Shown here: piece after piece, positions 9,087 through 17,917 of the stretch
Layout: every line of letters starts with the position of its first letter
Numbering within the stretch: the stretch's first letter is position 1
NCBI GenBank assembly: GCA_902568975.1
Contig: CACFSO010000006.1
Coordinates: 1 to 53,480 of the forward strand
Length of the DNA stretch: 53,480 nt
Source of the DNA: an uncultured Pelagibacteraceae bacterium
GTDB lineage: Bacteria; Pseudomonadota; Alphaproteobacteria; Pelagibacterales; Pelagibacteraceae
Direction of reading: 5' to 3'
Notes under the pieces: generated by a model
Seen by the model: the letters and a program-made list of their open reading frames with translations, nothing else
Database searches by the model: none
Told to the model about the DNA's origin: nothing
Made by a program: the position numbers and the translations under genes

Positions 9087-9998
9087 TTAATTTTTAAAAA
9101 TTAAAAGCAAAACTGCAAGAATTACTAAAGCTAAAATTGAACTTATTAAAATATACAACCTATGAATGTTTCTACCTCTTAAATTGAAGTAATGTCTGGC
9201 GCCAACAGAAATTAATGCAATTAAACATAAAATTAACCAATTATATTTGTGGTATACAATAAAACTGTAGTGACCAGAAAGCATAATAAATAAAACTAAA
9301 AAAGTTGAATAATTATTATGTATAGATCTCTGCTTTGCGGCTAATGATAAACTGGAATCAAATTTTTCGTTTTTTTTACTACTATTAATTATATTCATCT
9401 GATTTGGAATTATTACTGTAAAAACGTTTCCAAACATATTTGTTCCGATAATTAAACCAACGCTTAAAAATGCAAATTTAGGACCAAATAATTTAGTCAA
9501 AAAAAACGAAATAATAATAAGTAAAATAAACATTATTGATGAGAAAATAATATTATTATTTATTAATTTAGACTTACACAGAAGATCATAAACAAACCAA
9601 GAAAAAATTATTGAAGCTAATGAAATTAAAATTGCATTTAAAGGTGATATTTCTAAAACTCTTTTATCTACCATCAATACCCCGGAGTTATAGTAATAAA
9701 TTATAATAAGTAATAAAATTCCGGTTACAAAAGTTAGATAGCTTTGCCATTTAAATATAACTAGTCTGTTGAGATAGTCTAAAGGAGGAGATGTTTTTAA
9801 TCTTGTTAATTTATAAAAATATCCTGAATGCATTAAATAGCCTTCAGCATCAATGTCTTTACTAGTTATATTCTTATTAAGCTTATTATCTAAATAATTA
9901 AATAAAAAACTGTTACCAACCCATAAGATTGCAAATAGGACATGACCCCATCTTAATACTAATTCTAACCATTTTAATGTGTAAGGCAAAAAATCCAT
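9087..9998 (-). CDS. puuD: PuuD-type urate hydroxylase, membrane domain only
   Basis: Integral membrane protein of 303 residues that matches the N-terminal urate hydroxylase domain of PuuD, which converts urate to 5-hydroxyisourate. It has about eight hydrophobic segments, beginning with a WGHVLFAILWVGNSF segment, and a conserved-looking QRSIHNNYSTFLVLF segment near the end. PuuD proteins characterised in other proteobacteria carry a C-terminal cytochrome c domain. Here the protein stops in the last membrane helix (LLIFKN), and no CxxCH heme motif is present in it or elsewhere in the operon. It overlaps no gene but directly follows guaD (stop and start adjacent). Together with hiuH and uraD it supplies the otherwise missing urate oxidation step. 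No UOX or HpxO-type gene is seen. Confidence 0.82.
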   Translation of the reverse strand: MDFLPYTLKWLELVLRWGHVLFAILWVGNSFLFNYLDNKLNKNITSKDIDAEGYLMHSGYFYKLTRLKTSPPLDYLNRLVIFKWQSYLTFVTGILLLIIIYYYNSGVLMVDKRVLEISPLNAILISLASIIFSWFVYDLLCKSKLINNNIIFSSIMFILLIIISFFLTKLFGPKFAFLSVGLIIGTNMFGNVFTVIIPNQMNIINSSKKNEKFDSSLSLAAKQRSIHNNYSTFLVLFIMLSGHYSFIVYHKYNWLILCLIALISVGARHYFNLRGRNIHRLYILISSILALVILAVLLLIFKN

Positions 9999-10463
9999 TT
10001 AATATTTAATTTTATCCTTTTTTTTATCCCATAGTTCAAAAGCCTTTAAAGCTTCACTTCTCATCATTTGAAAAATTGGTATTTTTCTTTCATTAATATT
10101 TTTCTGAAACTCTGAATAAATAAACGAATCATCAAAATCAATTTTTTGTGCATCTTCTCTTGTATTTGCATAATATATTTTTTCAATTCTTGCCCAATAT
10201 ATTGCTGATAAACACATAGGACATGGTTCGCAATTTGAATACAATTCACAACTATTAAGGCTAAAATTATTTAATTTTTTACATGCTTCACGTATTGCAA
10301 CAATTTCACCGTGTGCAGTTGGATCATTTGTTGATGTAACTTTATTTGAACCTTCTGATATAATTTTGTTGTCTTTGACAATAACACACCCAAATGGTCC
10401 TCCTCCATTATTTACACTTTCAATGGAAAGCTCTATGGCTCTTTTCATAAATTCATTTTTCAT
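9999..10463 (-). CDS. guaD: Guanine deaminase, cytidine-deaminase fold
   Basis: Zinc enzyme that converts guanine to xanthine plus ammonia. The 154-residue protein has the zinc and catalytic motif TAHGE (H51, E53) and PCPMC (C81, C84), and a long C-terminal part with FDDSFIY and a domain-swapped tail like Bacillus GuaD. The FDDSFIY and tail regions distinguish it from tRNA adenosine deaminase TadA and from cytosine deaminase. It overlaps the xdhB stop by 4 bases. It feeds xanthine into the dehydrogenase encoded immediately upstream and releases one ammonium per guanine. Confidence 0.9.
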   Translation of the reverse strand: MKNEFMKRAIELSIESVNNGGGPFGCVIVKDNKIISEGSNKVTSTNDPTAHGEIVAIREACKKLNNFSLNSCELYSNCEPCPMCLSAIYWARIEKIYYANTREDAQKIDFDDSFIYSEFQKNINERKIPIFQMMRSEALKAFELWDKKKDKIKY

Positions 10464-12760
10464 AATTTTGCTTCTAAATTTTTTATGCTCATAAGTATTT
10501 TTTCAGGAGTTGCTGGCGCGTCAATAATTGGACTAATTTTATAATTACCAACAGAAGCGATAGCATCTTTAATTGAAAAAAAAACACTCATCGCTAACAT
10601 GAGAGGTGGTTCACCTGTAGTTTTTGATTTATTAACCACATTTTCTTTATTTATGCCTTCTTTATAAATTTCAACATTAAATTTTTTGGGCATATCACTA
10701 ATAGCTGGTATTTTATAAGTTGAAGGGGAAAAAGTTGTAATTTGACCTTTGGAGTTCCAGTTCACTTCTTCCATTGTTAGCCATCCCTGTCCTTGAACAA
10801 AGCCCCCTTCAATTTGACCTAATTCAATTGCGGGGTTAATTGCATTTCCTGCATCATGTAAAATGTCAACTCTATTTATAATATTTTCACCAGTTAAGGT
10901 GTCTATTGTTACTTCAGTAACAGCTGCTCCATAACAAAAATAATAAAAAGGCCTTCCAGAAAAACTTTTTTTATTAAATTTAATTTTTGGTGTTGAATAA
11001 AAACCTGATGACGAAAGTGAAATTCTATTTAGATACGCTTCTTGAATAATTTTTTCAAATTTAAAAGATCTATTTCCAAATATTATTAATCCATTTTTAT
11101 AAATCGGTTTTTTTTTATTATAAATTTTATACTTTGATATAATAAACTTTTCTATATTAGCTTTAATTTTAGATACAGCATTAAGTGCTGCAGCTCCATT
11201 AAGATCTGTTGTAGATGATGCTGCGCTAGCTGAAGTATTAGGAATTTTTGATGTATTTGTTGAAGAAATTTTTACTTTTTCATAAGTCAAACCAAAAGAA
11301 TTAGCTACTAATTGAGCAATTTTTGTATGAGTACCTTGACCCATTTCAATCCCTCCATGATTTAAGTGAATACTTCCATCGGTATAAATATGAACTAAGG
11401 CACCCGCTTGATTCAGATGAATAGTTGTAAAAGATATGCCAAATTTTACAGGTGTTATTGAAATTCCTTTTTTTTTATATTTATTTTTTAAATTAAATTT
11501 TTTTATTTCAATTACTCTTTTTTTATAATCGGATTTTTTTACAAGCTTATCAAATATTTCGTTAATAACATTATCTTCTATTTTCATACCATAGTGAGTA
11601 ATATTCTTCTTATTCTTTTGATAAAAATTTATTTTTCTAATTTCGAATGGATCTTTTTTTAAATATCTAGAAATATTATCTATAATATTTTCTATTGCCA
11701 TCATGCCTTGATTTCCACCAAATCCTCTAAATGCAGTTGATGTTGATGTATTGGTTTTACAAAGATAATTTTTCACCTGAATATTTGGAATAAAGTATGC
11801 ATTATCTATATGAAGTAATGCTCTTTCATTTATTGCATAAGATAAATCTGGTGACATTCCACATTTAGATGCTAGTTTTATTTTTAATCCATTAATTATA
11901 CCTTTCTTATCAAAACCCACTTCATATTCAGAATAAAATTCATGTCTTTTGCCCGTTATAATTATATCATCATCTCTATCTAGCCTAAGTTTTACAGGAT
12001 TTTTTGTTTTATATGCAAGTAAAGCACAAATGCTTGAAGTCAAAAAGTTTGTTTCTTTTCCTCCAAATCCTCCTCCGATCCTCCTTACTAAAACTGTTAT
12101 AGAATTATTTTTTTGATTAAGCATTTTTGCAATTAATTGTTGTGTCTCAGAAGGATGTTGTGTTGAGCTATATACAATTAAATCATTATCTTCTTTTGGT
12201 AAAGCAAATGCTACTTGACCTTCTAAATAAAAATGTTCTTGGCTTCCTGTTGTAAAATTTCCTTTAAGATAATTTTTTGACTTAGAGATTGCTTTTGATG
12301 GATTGCCTTTTTCAATTTTTCTTACTTTAAAAAGAAGTTTATTTTTTTTTAATGCTTCATTTATTGTAATAATAGGTTTTAACTCTTTATAAAAAATTTT
12401 TGCTTTTAATACAGCTTTTCTTGCAAGCTCAGTTGAAGTTGCTGCAACCGCAAATAAAGGTTGGCCATAATATTCTATTTTTCTTTTGGGAAATATTGGA
12501 TCTCCATCAAAAACAGGGCCTACATCATTTCTTCCTGGAATATCTAAATGAGTTACTACAGAAATAACACCTTTGCTACTTCTTACTTCGCTTAGATCAA
12601 TTTTTTTTATTGTTGCATTTGCTTTTTTACCCCAACCAATTGCACCAAAAAGAGTTCCTTCTGGTTCTTTTATGTCATCAGTATATTCTGCAAATCCACT
12701 GACATGCTTAAATGCACTATCGTGAGGTCTACTTTCATTAATAAAGTTGTTATATCTCAT
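10460..12760 (-). CDS. xdhB: Xanthine dehydrogenase, molybdopterin-binding subunit
   Basis: Large subunit that binds the molybdenum cofactor and hydroxylates hypoxanthine and xanthine to urate. The 766 residues match the family length. Visible motifs are RRIGGGFGGKE, AFRGFGGNQGM, GGIEMGQGTHTK for cofactor binding, and GEPPLMLAMSV near the C-terminus, which contains the catalytic glutamate. The order and motifs are those of two-subunit bacterial XDH such as that of Rhodobacter. The gene starts on the last base of xdhA. No xdhC, the sulfur-insertion factor usually encoded nearby, is present in the window. Confidence 0.95.
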   Translation of the reverse strand: MRYNNFINESRPHDSAFKHVSGFAEYTDDIKEPEGTLFGAIGWGKKANATIKKIDLSEVRSSKGVISVVTHLDIPGRNDVGPVFDGDPIFPKRKIEYYGQPLFAVAATSTELARKAVLKAKIFYKELKPIITINEALKKNKLLFKVRKIEKGNPSKAISKSKNYLKGNFTTGSQEHFYLEGQVAFALPKEDNDLIVYSSTQHPSETQQLIAKMLNQKNNSITVLVRRIGGGFGGKETNFLTSSICALLAYKTKNPVKLRLDRDDDIIITGKRHEFYSEYEVGFDKKGIINGLKIKLASKCGMSPDLSYAINERALLHIDNAYFIPNIQVKNYLCKTNTSTSTAFRGFGGNQGMMAIENIIDNISRYLKKDPFEIRKINFYQKNKKNITHYGMKIEDNVINEIFDKLVKKSDYKKRVIEIKKFNLKNKYKKKGISITPVKFGISFTTIHLNQAGALVHIYTDGSIHLNHGGIEMGQGTHTKIAQLVANSFGLTYEKVKISSTNTSKIPNTSASAASSTTDLNGAAALNAVSKIKANIEKFIISKYKIYNKKKPIYKNGLIIFGNRSFKFEKIIQEAYLNRISLSSSGFYSTPKIKFNKKSFSGRPFYYFCYGAAVTEVTIDTLTGENIINRVDILHDAGNAINPAIELGQIEGGFVQGQGWLTMEEVNWNSKGQITTFSPSTYKIPAISDMPKKFNVEIYKEGINKENVVNKSKTTGEPPLMLAMSVFFSIKDAIASVGNYKISPIIDAPATPEKILMSIKNLEAKL

Positions 12761-14196
12761 TAAGTTAATCTTAGTAATTTTTCATTTTTTACTTCTAAAA
12801 AACATTTCATAAGTAAATTTTTTGCTACTTCCATTCTATAAGATTTACTAGCTCTCATATCGTCTATCGGACTATAATCTTTCTCTAGGCTTTTAGTTGC
12901 TTTGCTAAAAGTTCTTTCTGTAAAATTGGAATTTATGAGTATTTTCTCAGTATTTAGAGCTCTTTTAGGAATTTCAGACATTCCTCCATAAGCTATCTTA
13001 ATTTTTTTGATTTGATTTTTAAATATCTCTACATTGAAAGATCCACAAATAGAAGAGATATCATCGTCAAACCTTTTTGATATTTTATAAGCTTTAAATA
13101 TATTTTTTTTATAAATAGGTATTTTTACCGAATATATAAACTGTCCCTCTTGGAGCTTGGTTTTTCTATAACTTATAAAAAATTTATTTAGTGGCATTGT
13201 TATTCTTTTTTTTGCACTATCTAATAGTATTTTAGCATCAAGTGATAATAATAATGGAAGCGTATCTCCTATAGGGGAAGCGGTAGCAATATTACCTGCA
13301 ATAGTGCCCACATTTCTTATCTGAACAGAACCATATCTTTTTAAAACGACTCCAAAATCAGAGTAAAATCTTTTAATGTATTTCTCAAATTTTAATAGCG
13401 AAGTGCCTGCACCTATCTCTATTTCATTATTTTTATTTTTAATAAAATCTAACTCCTTTATTGAGTTTAAGTATATAATTTTTTTTATTTCTTTTCGAGC
13501 TTTAGTTACCTCTAACGAAATATCGGTCCCTCCACTTAAAAATTTTACTTGGGACTCTTTTTTTAATATTTTTTTTAATTCATTAATTGTTTTCGGTGCA
13601 AAATATTTTTTGTTTTCATTTTTTATTTCGATATTTTTTATTTTAATTTTATTTAAAAGATTTATTGTTTTTTTTTTTAATTTTTTAAAATGATCGTTAT
13701 CAGTTTTTTTATTTAAACTTTTTGCAGCATTAATTATCGGTCTGTAGCCTGTACAACGACATAAATTTCCAGATAAAGAGTCTGTGATAATTTCATCATT
13801 TAAAGAATAGTTATTCTTGAACATTGCAAACATTGACATAACAAATCCTGGAGTGCAAAATCCACATTGCGAACCATGAAATTTTACCATTGCATTTTGA
13901 ACTGGATGTAATTTTCCGTCGGGAGAAACTAAATCTTCTACTAAAATTAATTGTTTGCCATTAAGAATTGGTAAAAAGGCAATACATGCATTTATGGCTT
14001 TGTAATAAATATCGTCATCAATCAATTCTCCTAAAACTACTGTGCATGCTCCACAACCACCTTCTGCGCAGCCTTCTTTGGTTCCAGTTTTTTTTAATTT
14101 AAGTCTAATAAAATTTAAAATTGTTTCATTTGGGTCAGGATCTGAAATCCTATGTATCTTGTTATCTAAAATAAATTCTATAGTGTTGGAAGTCAT
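12760..14196 (-). CDS. xdhA: Xanthine dehydrogenase, FeS/FAD subunit
   Basis: Electron-transfer subunit of 478 residues. The N-terminal [2Fe-2S] ferredoxin domain has Cys43, 48, 51 and 71 (CAEGGCGAC and a later Cys). The second [2Fe-2S] domain has Cys111, 114, 146 and 148 (QCGFCTPG, LCRCTGYRP). A lysine-rich linker follows, then an FAD-binding domain with FLSGGTDIS and NVGTIAGNIATASPIGD. All eight cluster cysteines are present, so the subunit looks functional. It starts on the last base of hiuH and hands over to xdhB with a one-base overlap, indicating translational coupling and an equimolar complex. Confidence 0.95.
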   Translation of the reverse strand: MTSNTIEFILDNKIHRISDPDPNETILNFIRLKLKKTGTKEGCAEGGCGACTVVLGELIDDDIYYKAINACIAFLPILNGKQLILVEDLVSPDGKLHPVQNAMVKFHGSQCGFCTPGFVMSMFAMFKNNYSLNDEIITDSLSGNLCRCTGYRPIINAAKSLNKKTDNDHFKKLKKKTINLLNKIKIKNIEIKNENKKYFAPKTINELKKILKKESQVKFLSGGTDISLEVTKARKEIKKIIYLNSIKELDFIKNKNNEIEIGAGTSLLKFEKYIKRFYSDFGVVLKRYGSVQIRNVGTIAGNIATASPIGDTLPLLLSLDAKILLDSAKKRITMPLNKFFISYRKTKLQEGQFIYSVKIPIYKKNIFKAYKISKRFDDDISSICGSFNVEIFKNQIKKIKIAYGGMSEIPKRALNTEKILINSNFTERTFSKATKSLEKDYSPIDDMRASKSYRMEVAKNLLMKCFLEVKNEKLLRLT

Positions 14197-14546
14197 TAAC
14201 TTCCCCTATAAGTTGAATAACTCCAAGGTGATACAAGCAATGGTACGTGATAATGTTCGTTGGAATTTGAAATTCCGAATCTTATTATAACATCATCTAA
14301 AAAAGGAATATTGGATGTTTCTGTGATTTTTTTAAAATAGTCTCCCACAAAAAAAACAATTTCATATTGACCTTCTTGAAAAGTTGACCCTTCAACTAAA
14401 GGTTTATCTGCCCTACCATCATTATTTAATACTAAACTGTTTAATTTTTCTCTCTTGCCATTTTTTATATTGTATACTTCAACTTTAATGCCTTTGCCTG
14501 GCTTCCCTGAATAAACATCTAAAACATGTGTTGTTAATTTTGTCAT
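14196..14546 (-). CDS. hiuH: 5-hydroxyisourate hydrolase (transthyretin-like)
   Basis: Hydrolyses 5-hydroxyisourate, the product of urate hydroxylation, to OHCU. The 116-residue protein has the family hallmarks: THVLD at the N-terminus (His7), NDGRAD with the active-site Arg, EHYHVPLLVSPW, and the diagnostic C-terminal tetrapeptide YRGS. There is no signal peptide, so it is cytoplasmic. It is the first gene of the six-gene minus-strand operon and lies divergent from uraD, which encodes the next enzyme, across a 71-base intergenic region. Confidence 0.95.
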   Translation of the reverse strand: MTKLTTHVLDVYSGKPGKGIKVEVYNIKNGKREKLNSLVLNNDGRADKPLVEGSTFQEGQYEIVFFVGDYFKKITETSNIPFLDDVIIRFGISNSNEHYHVPLLVSPWSYSTYRGS

Positions 14547-14557
14547 ATAGTTAACTC

Positions 14558-14570
14558 TGTATATTATACA
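14558..14570. promoter_or_regulatory. Inverted repeat and -10-like element between hiuH and uraD
   Basis: TGTATA-T-TATACA is a perfect dyad in the divergent hiuH/uraD region. On the minus strand it contains TATAAT preceded by TG, a plausible -10 for the purine operon, with the start about 10 bases before the hiuH ATG. It may serve both as promoter and as a regulator site. Confidence 0.35.
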
Positions 14571-14617
14571 ATAATTGAATAATTAATATATTAAAACTAA
14601 AATAAGAAAATTCATTT

Positions 14618-15121
14618 ATGGATACATTAGATAAAGTAAATAAAATGAGCAAATCCGATTTTATATCTATTTTCGGAAATGTTTTTGAGAAAACCACGTG
14701 GATTGCGGAAAAGGTTTATAATTTAAGACCCTTCAAAAATTATAATGAATTATCAAAAAAATTTTTAAATATTTTTGAAAATGAAAAAAAAGAAAATCTT
14801 TTAAAAATATTAAGTTATCACCCAGATTTAGCTGTGGGAAAGATAACAACTATTGATTCGATTAATGAACAATCTGGTGCAAAGTTAAATCAATGCACAA
14901 AACAAGAATTTGAAGAATTTTCCATTTTGAATGCAAAGTATAAAGAAAAATTTAATTTTCCTTTTATTATAGCTGTTGCAGGAAAAAATAAAAATGAAAT
15001 ATTAAAAATCTTTAGGCAAAGAATTAAAAATGAAATTGATAAAGAATTTTCTGAGGCAGTTTTTCAAGTAAAAAAAATAGCAATATTTAGAATAGAACAA
15101 ATTAAACAAAAAGGAATTTAA
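14618..15121 (+). CDS. uraD: OHCU decarboxylase
   Basis: Decarboxylates 2-oxo-4-hydroxy-4-carboxy-5-ureidoimidazoline to S-allantoin, the last step of the uricolytic trio. The 167-residue helical protein has SYHPDL with the catalytic His68, the EQSGA segment, and the C-terminal FPFIIAVAGKNKNEIL motif with a following RQRIKNE, all characteristic of UraD. The gene is divergent from hiuH and overlaps the end of the alkA-like gene by 4 bases. No allantoinase or allantoicase follows, so the fate of allantoin is not encoded here. Confidence 0.92.
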   Translation: MDTLDKVNKMSKSDFISIFGNVFEKTTWIAEKVYNLRPFKNYNELSKKFLNIFENEKKENLLKILSYHPDLAVGKITTIDSINEQSGAKLNQCTKQEFEEFSILNAKYKEKFNFPFIIAVAGKNKNEILKIFRQRIKNEIDKEFSEAVFQVKKIAIFRIEQIKQKGI

Positions 15122-15771
15122 TATTCAACATCAACAGGGTCAATACTTCTCCACATATACCAAGTAAAAACACTTCTATAACCAAAATGTATTTTTGATA
15201 TTTTATTTAGGAATCTTTTACTGGGTGGATAAGATGTTTTATAGTTTTTCGAAATTGCCCTTAATAATCCTATATCTTTTATCGGAAATATATCTGCTCT
15301 ATTTAAATTAAACATTAAAAACATTTGTGCACTCCACACACCTAATCCTTTTAATCTAGTAATATAATCAATTGCTAATTCATCATCCATTTTTTTTAAA
15401 TCTTCAATATTAAATATTTTATTTTTAAAATTTTTAGCAATATTTTTTAAATAGCTAATTTTTTGTCTGGATAACCCAGCACTTTTCAAACTTCTTGAAG
15501 TTAATTTTAATACACTGCTAGGAATTATTTTTTTTTTACATTTTTTTTCAAATTTTAACCAAATAGAATCTGCGGCTTTGGTGGATATTTGTTGTCCTAT
15601 AATAGTTCTACATAATGAATAAAACGGATCATTTCTGCTAGTTAAATATCCTTTATTAAATTTTTTGATTATTTTTTTTATAATTGGATCATTTTTTGAA
15701 AGCTCTTTTTTTGCCTTAAACCAATATTTAGGAATTTTACTCATTTCTTGAGATGGAAATTTCTTTCTCAT
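15118..15771 (-). CDS. alkA: DNA-3-methyladenine glycosylase II-like (HhH-GPD)
   Basis: Base excision repair glycosylase of 217 residues. The helix-hairpin-helix is at LKGLGVWSAQMFLM (about 140-153), followed by the catalytic aspartate D166 in FPIKDIGL. IIGQQIS (57-63) is the conserved N-terminal helix of the AlkA/Mag1 group. No iron-sulfur cysteines are present, which excludes EndoIII/MutY. The start at 15771 overlaps the upstream EamA gene by 35 bases; an ATG at 15744 would reduce this to 8. It probably removes alkylated purines. Confidence 0.85.
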   Translation of the reverse strand: MRKKFPSQEMSKIPKYWFKAKKELSKNDPIIKKIIKKFNKGYLTSRNDPFYSLCRTIIGQQISTKAADSIWLKFEKKCKKKIIPSSVLKLTSRSLKSAGLSRQKISYLKNIAKNFKNKIFNIEDLKKMDDELAIDYITRLKGLGVWSAQMFLMFNLNRADIFPIKDIGLLRAISKNYKTSYPPSKRFLNKISKIHFGYRSVFTWYMWRSIDPVDVEY

Positions 15772-16618
15772 GATGAATTTCCCTTCTAAAAATAATTATG
15801 GATGAAACGATTACTAATAAAGCTCCTGATAAAGTTTTCATTGTAGGTATTTCATCCCAAAAAATATATCCAAAAATAATAGCAAAAACTAAAGCAAAAT
15901 ATTTTAAGGGTGTAACTAAAGAAACTTCTGAATATTGATATGACAAAGTTAACCATAGATTTGCAATACCACCCAAGATTCCTATCATGGACAATAAAAT
16001 TAAGTCTTCTAAATTAGGCAATATCCATCCATGTGATAAAGTAAAAAAACTAACTATCATTATTAAAAAAGAAAAATAAAAACCTATTAGCCAAGCTGGT
16101 TCGGTTGATGATAGTTGTCTTATTGCAATAGCTACATATGCAAGCCCTAAGCAAAAAATTATTGGATAAATGTAATAAATATTTAAAGTCTTGAATCCTG
16201 GCTCAGATATTATAAAAATTCCAATAAAACCTACTATTACTGCTAACCATCTATATAGACCAACCTTCTCTTTCAAAAAGAAAATAGAAAATATTGTAAT
16301 AAAAATTGGGGCAGCAAATGTAATGCTAACTACAGTTGCTAAAGGAAGATTTCTTAATGCTATAAAAATTGCAACTATTGATATTAATCCAGAAAGACAT
16401 CTTTTAAAATGAAGAAAGAGTCTTTTGGTTTTATAGAAATCTAAATATCTATCTTTAGGAATTAGAAAGAGTAAGGGAATTATTCCAAAAAAACCTCTAA
16501 AAAATAACACTTGTCCCACTGGATAGCTATCAGACCATTTAACAATTAAATCCATTACAGAAAATGCACATACTGATATAAACATGTACAAAAAACCTAA
16601 TTGATTTTTGGAAAACAT
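15737..16618 (-). CDS. EamA/DMT-family transporter
   Basis: Inner-membrane protein of 293 residues with about ten hydrophobic segments in two repeated EamA halves. The first half ends with FAAPIFITIFSIFFLKEKVGLYRW and the second has the equivalent YFALVFAIIFGYIFWDE, a typical duplication of this family. Such carriers export or import amino acids, nucleosides or other metabolites; the sequence does not give the substrate. It lies just before and overlapping the alkA-like gene, and divergent from msrA. Confidence 0.85.
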   Translation of the reverse strand: MFSKNQLGFLYMFISVCAFSVMDLIVKWSDSYPVGQVLFFRGFFGIIPLLFLIPKDRYLDFYKTKRLFLHFKRCLSGLISIVAIFIALRNLPLATVVSITFAAPIFITIFSIFFLKEKVGLYRWLAVIVGFIGIFIISEPGFKTLNIYYIYPIIFCLGLAYVAIAIRQLSSTEPAWLIGFYFSFLIMIVSFFTLSHGWILPNLEDLILLSMIGILGGIANLWLTLSYQYSEVSLVTPLKYFALVFAIIFGYIFWDEIPTMKTLSGALLVIVSSIIIFRREIHHEKEISISRNE

Positions 16619-16652
16619 GAGATTAATTTTAAATTATATATAATAATAATCA

Positions 16653-17099
16653 ATGGAAATTGCAATTCTCGCTCTTGGATGTTTTTGGGGACCAGAAATT
16701 AAATTCAATAAATTTAGTGGTGTAGTAAATACCGAAGTAGGTTACTGTGGAGGAAATACCAAAAATACAAATTATCAAGAAGTTTGTAATGGTAATACTA
16801 ATCATGCAGAAGTTGTAAAAATTGAATTTGATAACGCTAAAATATCTTATGAGGATATATTAAATTATTTTTTTGAAATACATGATCCAACTACCCTTGA
16901 TAGACAGGGTCTTGATATTGGATCACAATACAGAAGTGAAATATTTTATTCAAGTGAATCTCAAAGAGAAATTGCAGAAAAAATTTTAAAAGATTACAAT
17001 AATAAACATAATGGAAAAATAGTTACAAAGATTTCGAAAATCAAAAATTATTGTAAAGCAGAAGAATATCATCAAAAATATTTAGAAAAAAAATATTAA
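16653..17099 (+). CDS. msrA: Peptide-methionine (S)-S-oxide reductase
   Basis: Repairs oxidised methionine in proteins. The 148-residue protein is at the short end of the family and begins almost directly with the active-site motif GCFWGPE (catalytic Cys10). Other MsrA features are GYCGG, HAEVVKIEFD, HDPTTLDRQG-D-GSQYRS and the C-terminal AEEYHQKYL. A cysteine just before AEEYHQ could act as resolving residue. The stop codon overlaps the start of the sulfurtransferase gene, indicating cotranscription. Confidence 0.95.
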   Translation: MEIAILALGCFWGPEIKFNKFSGVVNTEVGYCGGNTKNTNYQEVCNGNTNHAEVVKIEFDNAKISYEDILNYFFEIHDPTTLDRQGLDIGSQYRSEIFYSSESQREIAEKILKDYNNKHNGKIVTKISKIKNYCKAEEYHQKYLEKKY

Positions 17100-17917
17100 T
17101 GTCATTAGTCTCAACTGATTGGCTATATAATAATAATGAAAAAGTAAAAATTATTGATTGTTCGTGGCATATGCCTAATGAAAATCGCGACTCATACAAA
17201 GAATATATAAATGAACATATTGTAAATGCCATTTTTTTTGACTTAGATAAAAATTCAAATCAGAATACTGATCTGCCTCATATGCTACCAAATGTAAAAT
17301 CGTGGGAAAAAATATTATCTCATATGGGCATTTCAAATAAAGATAGAATAGTCATTTACGATAATTCAAATGTTATTAGCTCTTGTAGATGTTGGTATAA
17401 TTTTATTTATTATGGACATAATTCAAATCTTGTTCATGTTCTTGATGGAGGAATGAAAAAATGGAAATTAGAAAACAAACCCACTACAAACATCATAGGT
17501 AAATACGAATTATCAAATTATATTGCTAATGAGAAAAAAAAATTATTAAAAAATAAAAATCAAATTGATAAAAATATATTAAATAAAATTTTTAAATTAA
17601 TTGATGCAAGGAGTCATGCTAGGTTTCAGGGTATAGAACCAGAGCCAAGAAAACAAGTTAGGAGTGGATCAATACCAAATTCCTTTTGTCTACCATTTAA
17701 AGAATTAATTAACAAAGATCATACTTTTAAAGATAAAAAAGAAATTTCATTAAAATTTAAAAATATTTTAGGAAATAAACTACCTATAAATGTAGTTTTT
17801 TCTTGCGGTTCTGGCATTACAGCTACAGTTTTAGCTCTTGCTTATTCTCTAATTAATAATAAATATTATCCAAAAATCTACGATGGTTCTTGGGCTGAAT
17901 ACGGTAAAATAAAATGA
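17099..17917 (+). CDS. sseA: Sulfurtransferase, 3-mercaptopyruvate type (two rhodanese domains)
   Basis: Transfers sulfur from mercaptopyruvate or thiosulfate to acceptors. The 272 residues form two rhodanese domains: an inactive N-terminal one, and a C-terminal one with the active cysteine C236 in CGSGITA. The CGSG(V/I)T loop is typical of mercaptopyruvate sulfurtransferases, whereas thiosulfate-specific rhodaneses usually have CRxGxT. It shares a TAATG junction with msrA and overlaps the following adaptor gene by 4 bases. Confidence 0.88.
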   Translation: MSLVSTDWLYNNNEKVKIIDCSWHMPNENRDSYKEYINEHIVNAIFFDLDKNSNQNTDLPHMLPNVKSWEKILSHMGISNKDRIVIYDNSNVISSCRCWYNFIYYGHNSNLVHVLDGGMKKWKLENKPTTNIIGKYELSNYIANEKKKLLKNKNQIDKNILNKIFKLIDARSHARFQGIEPEPRKQVRSGSIPNSFCLPFKELINKDHTFKDKKEISLKFKNILGNKLPINVVFSCGSGITATVLALAYSLINNKYYPKIYDGSWAEYGKIK

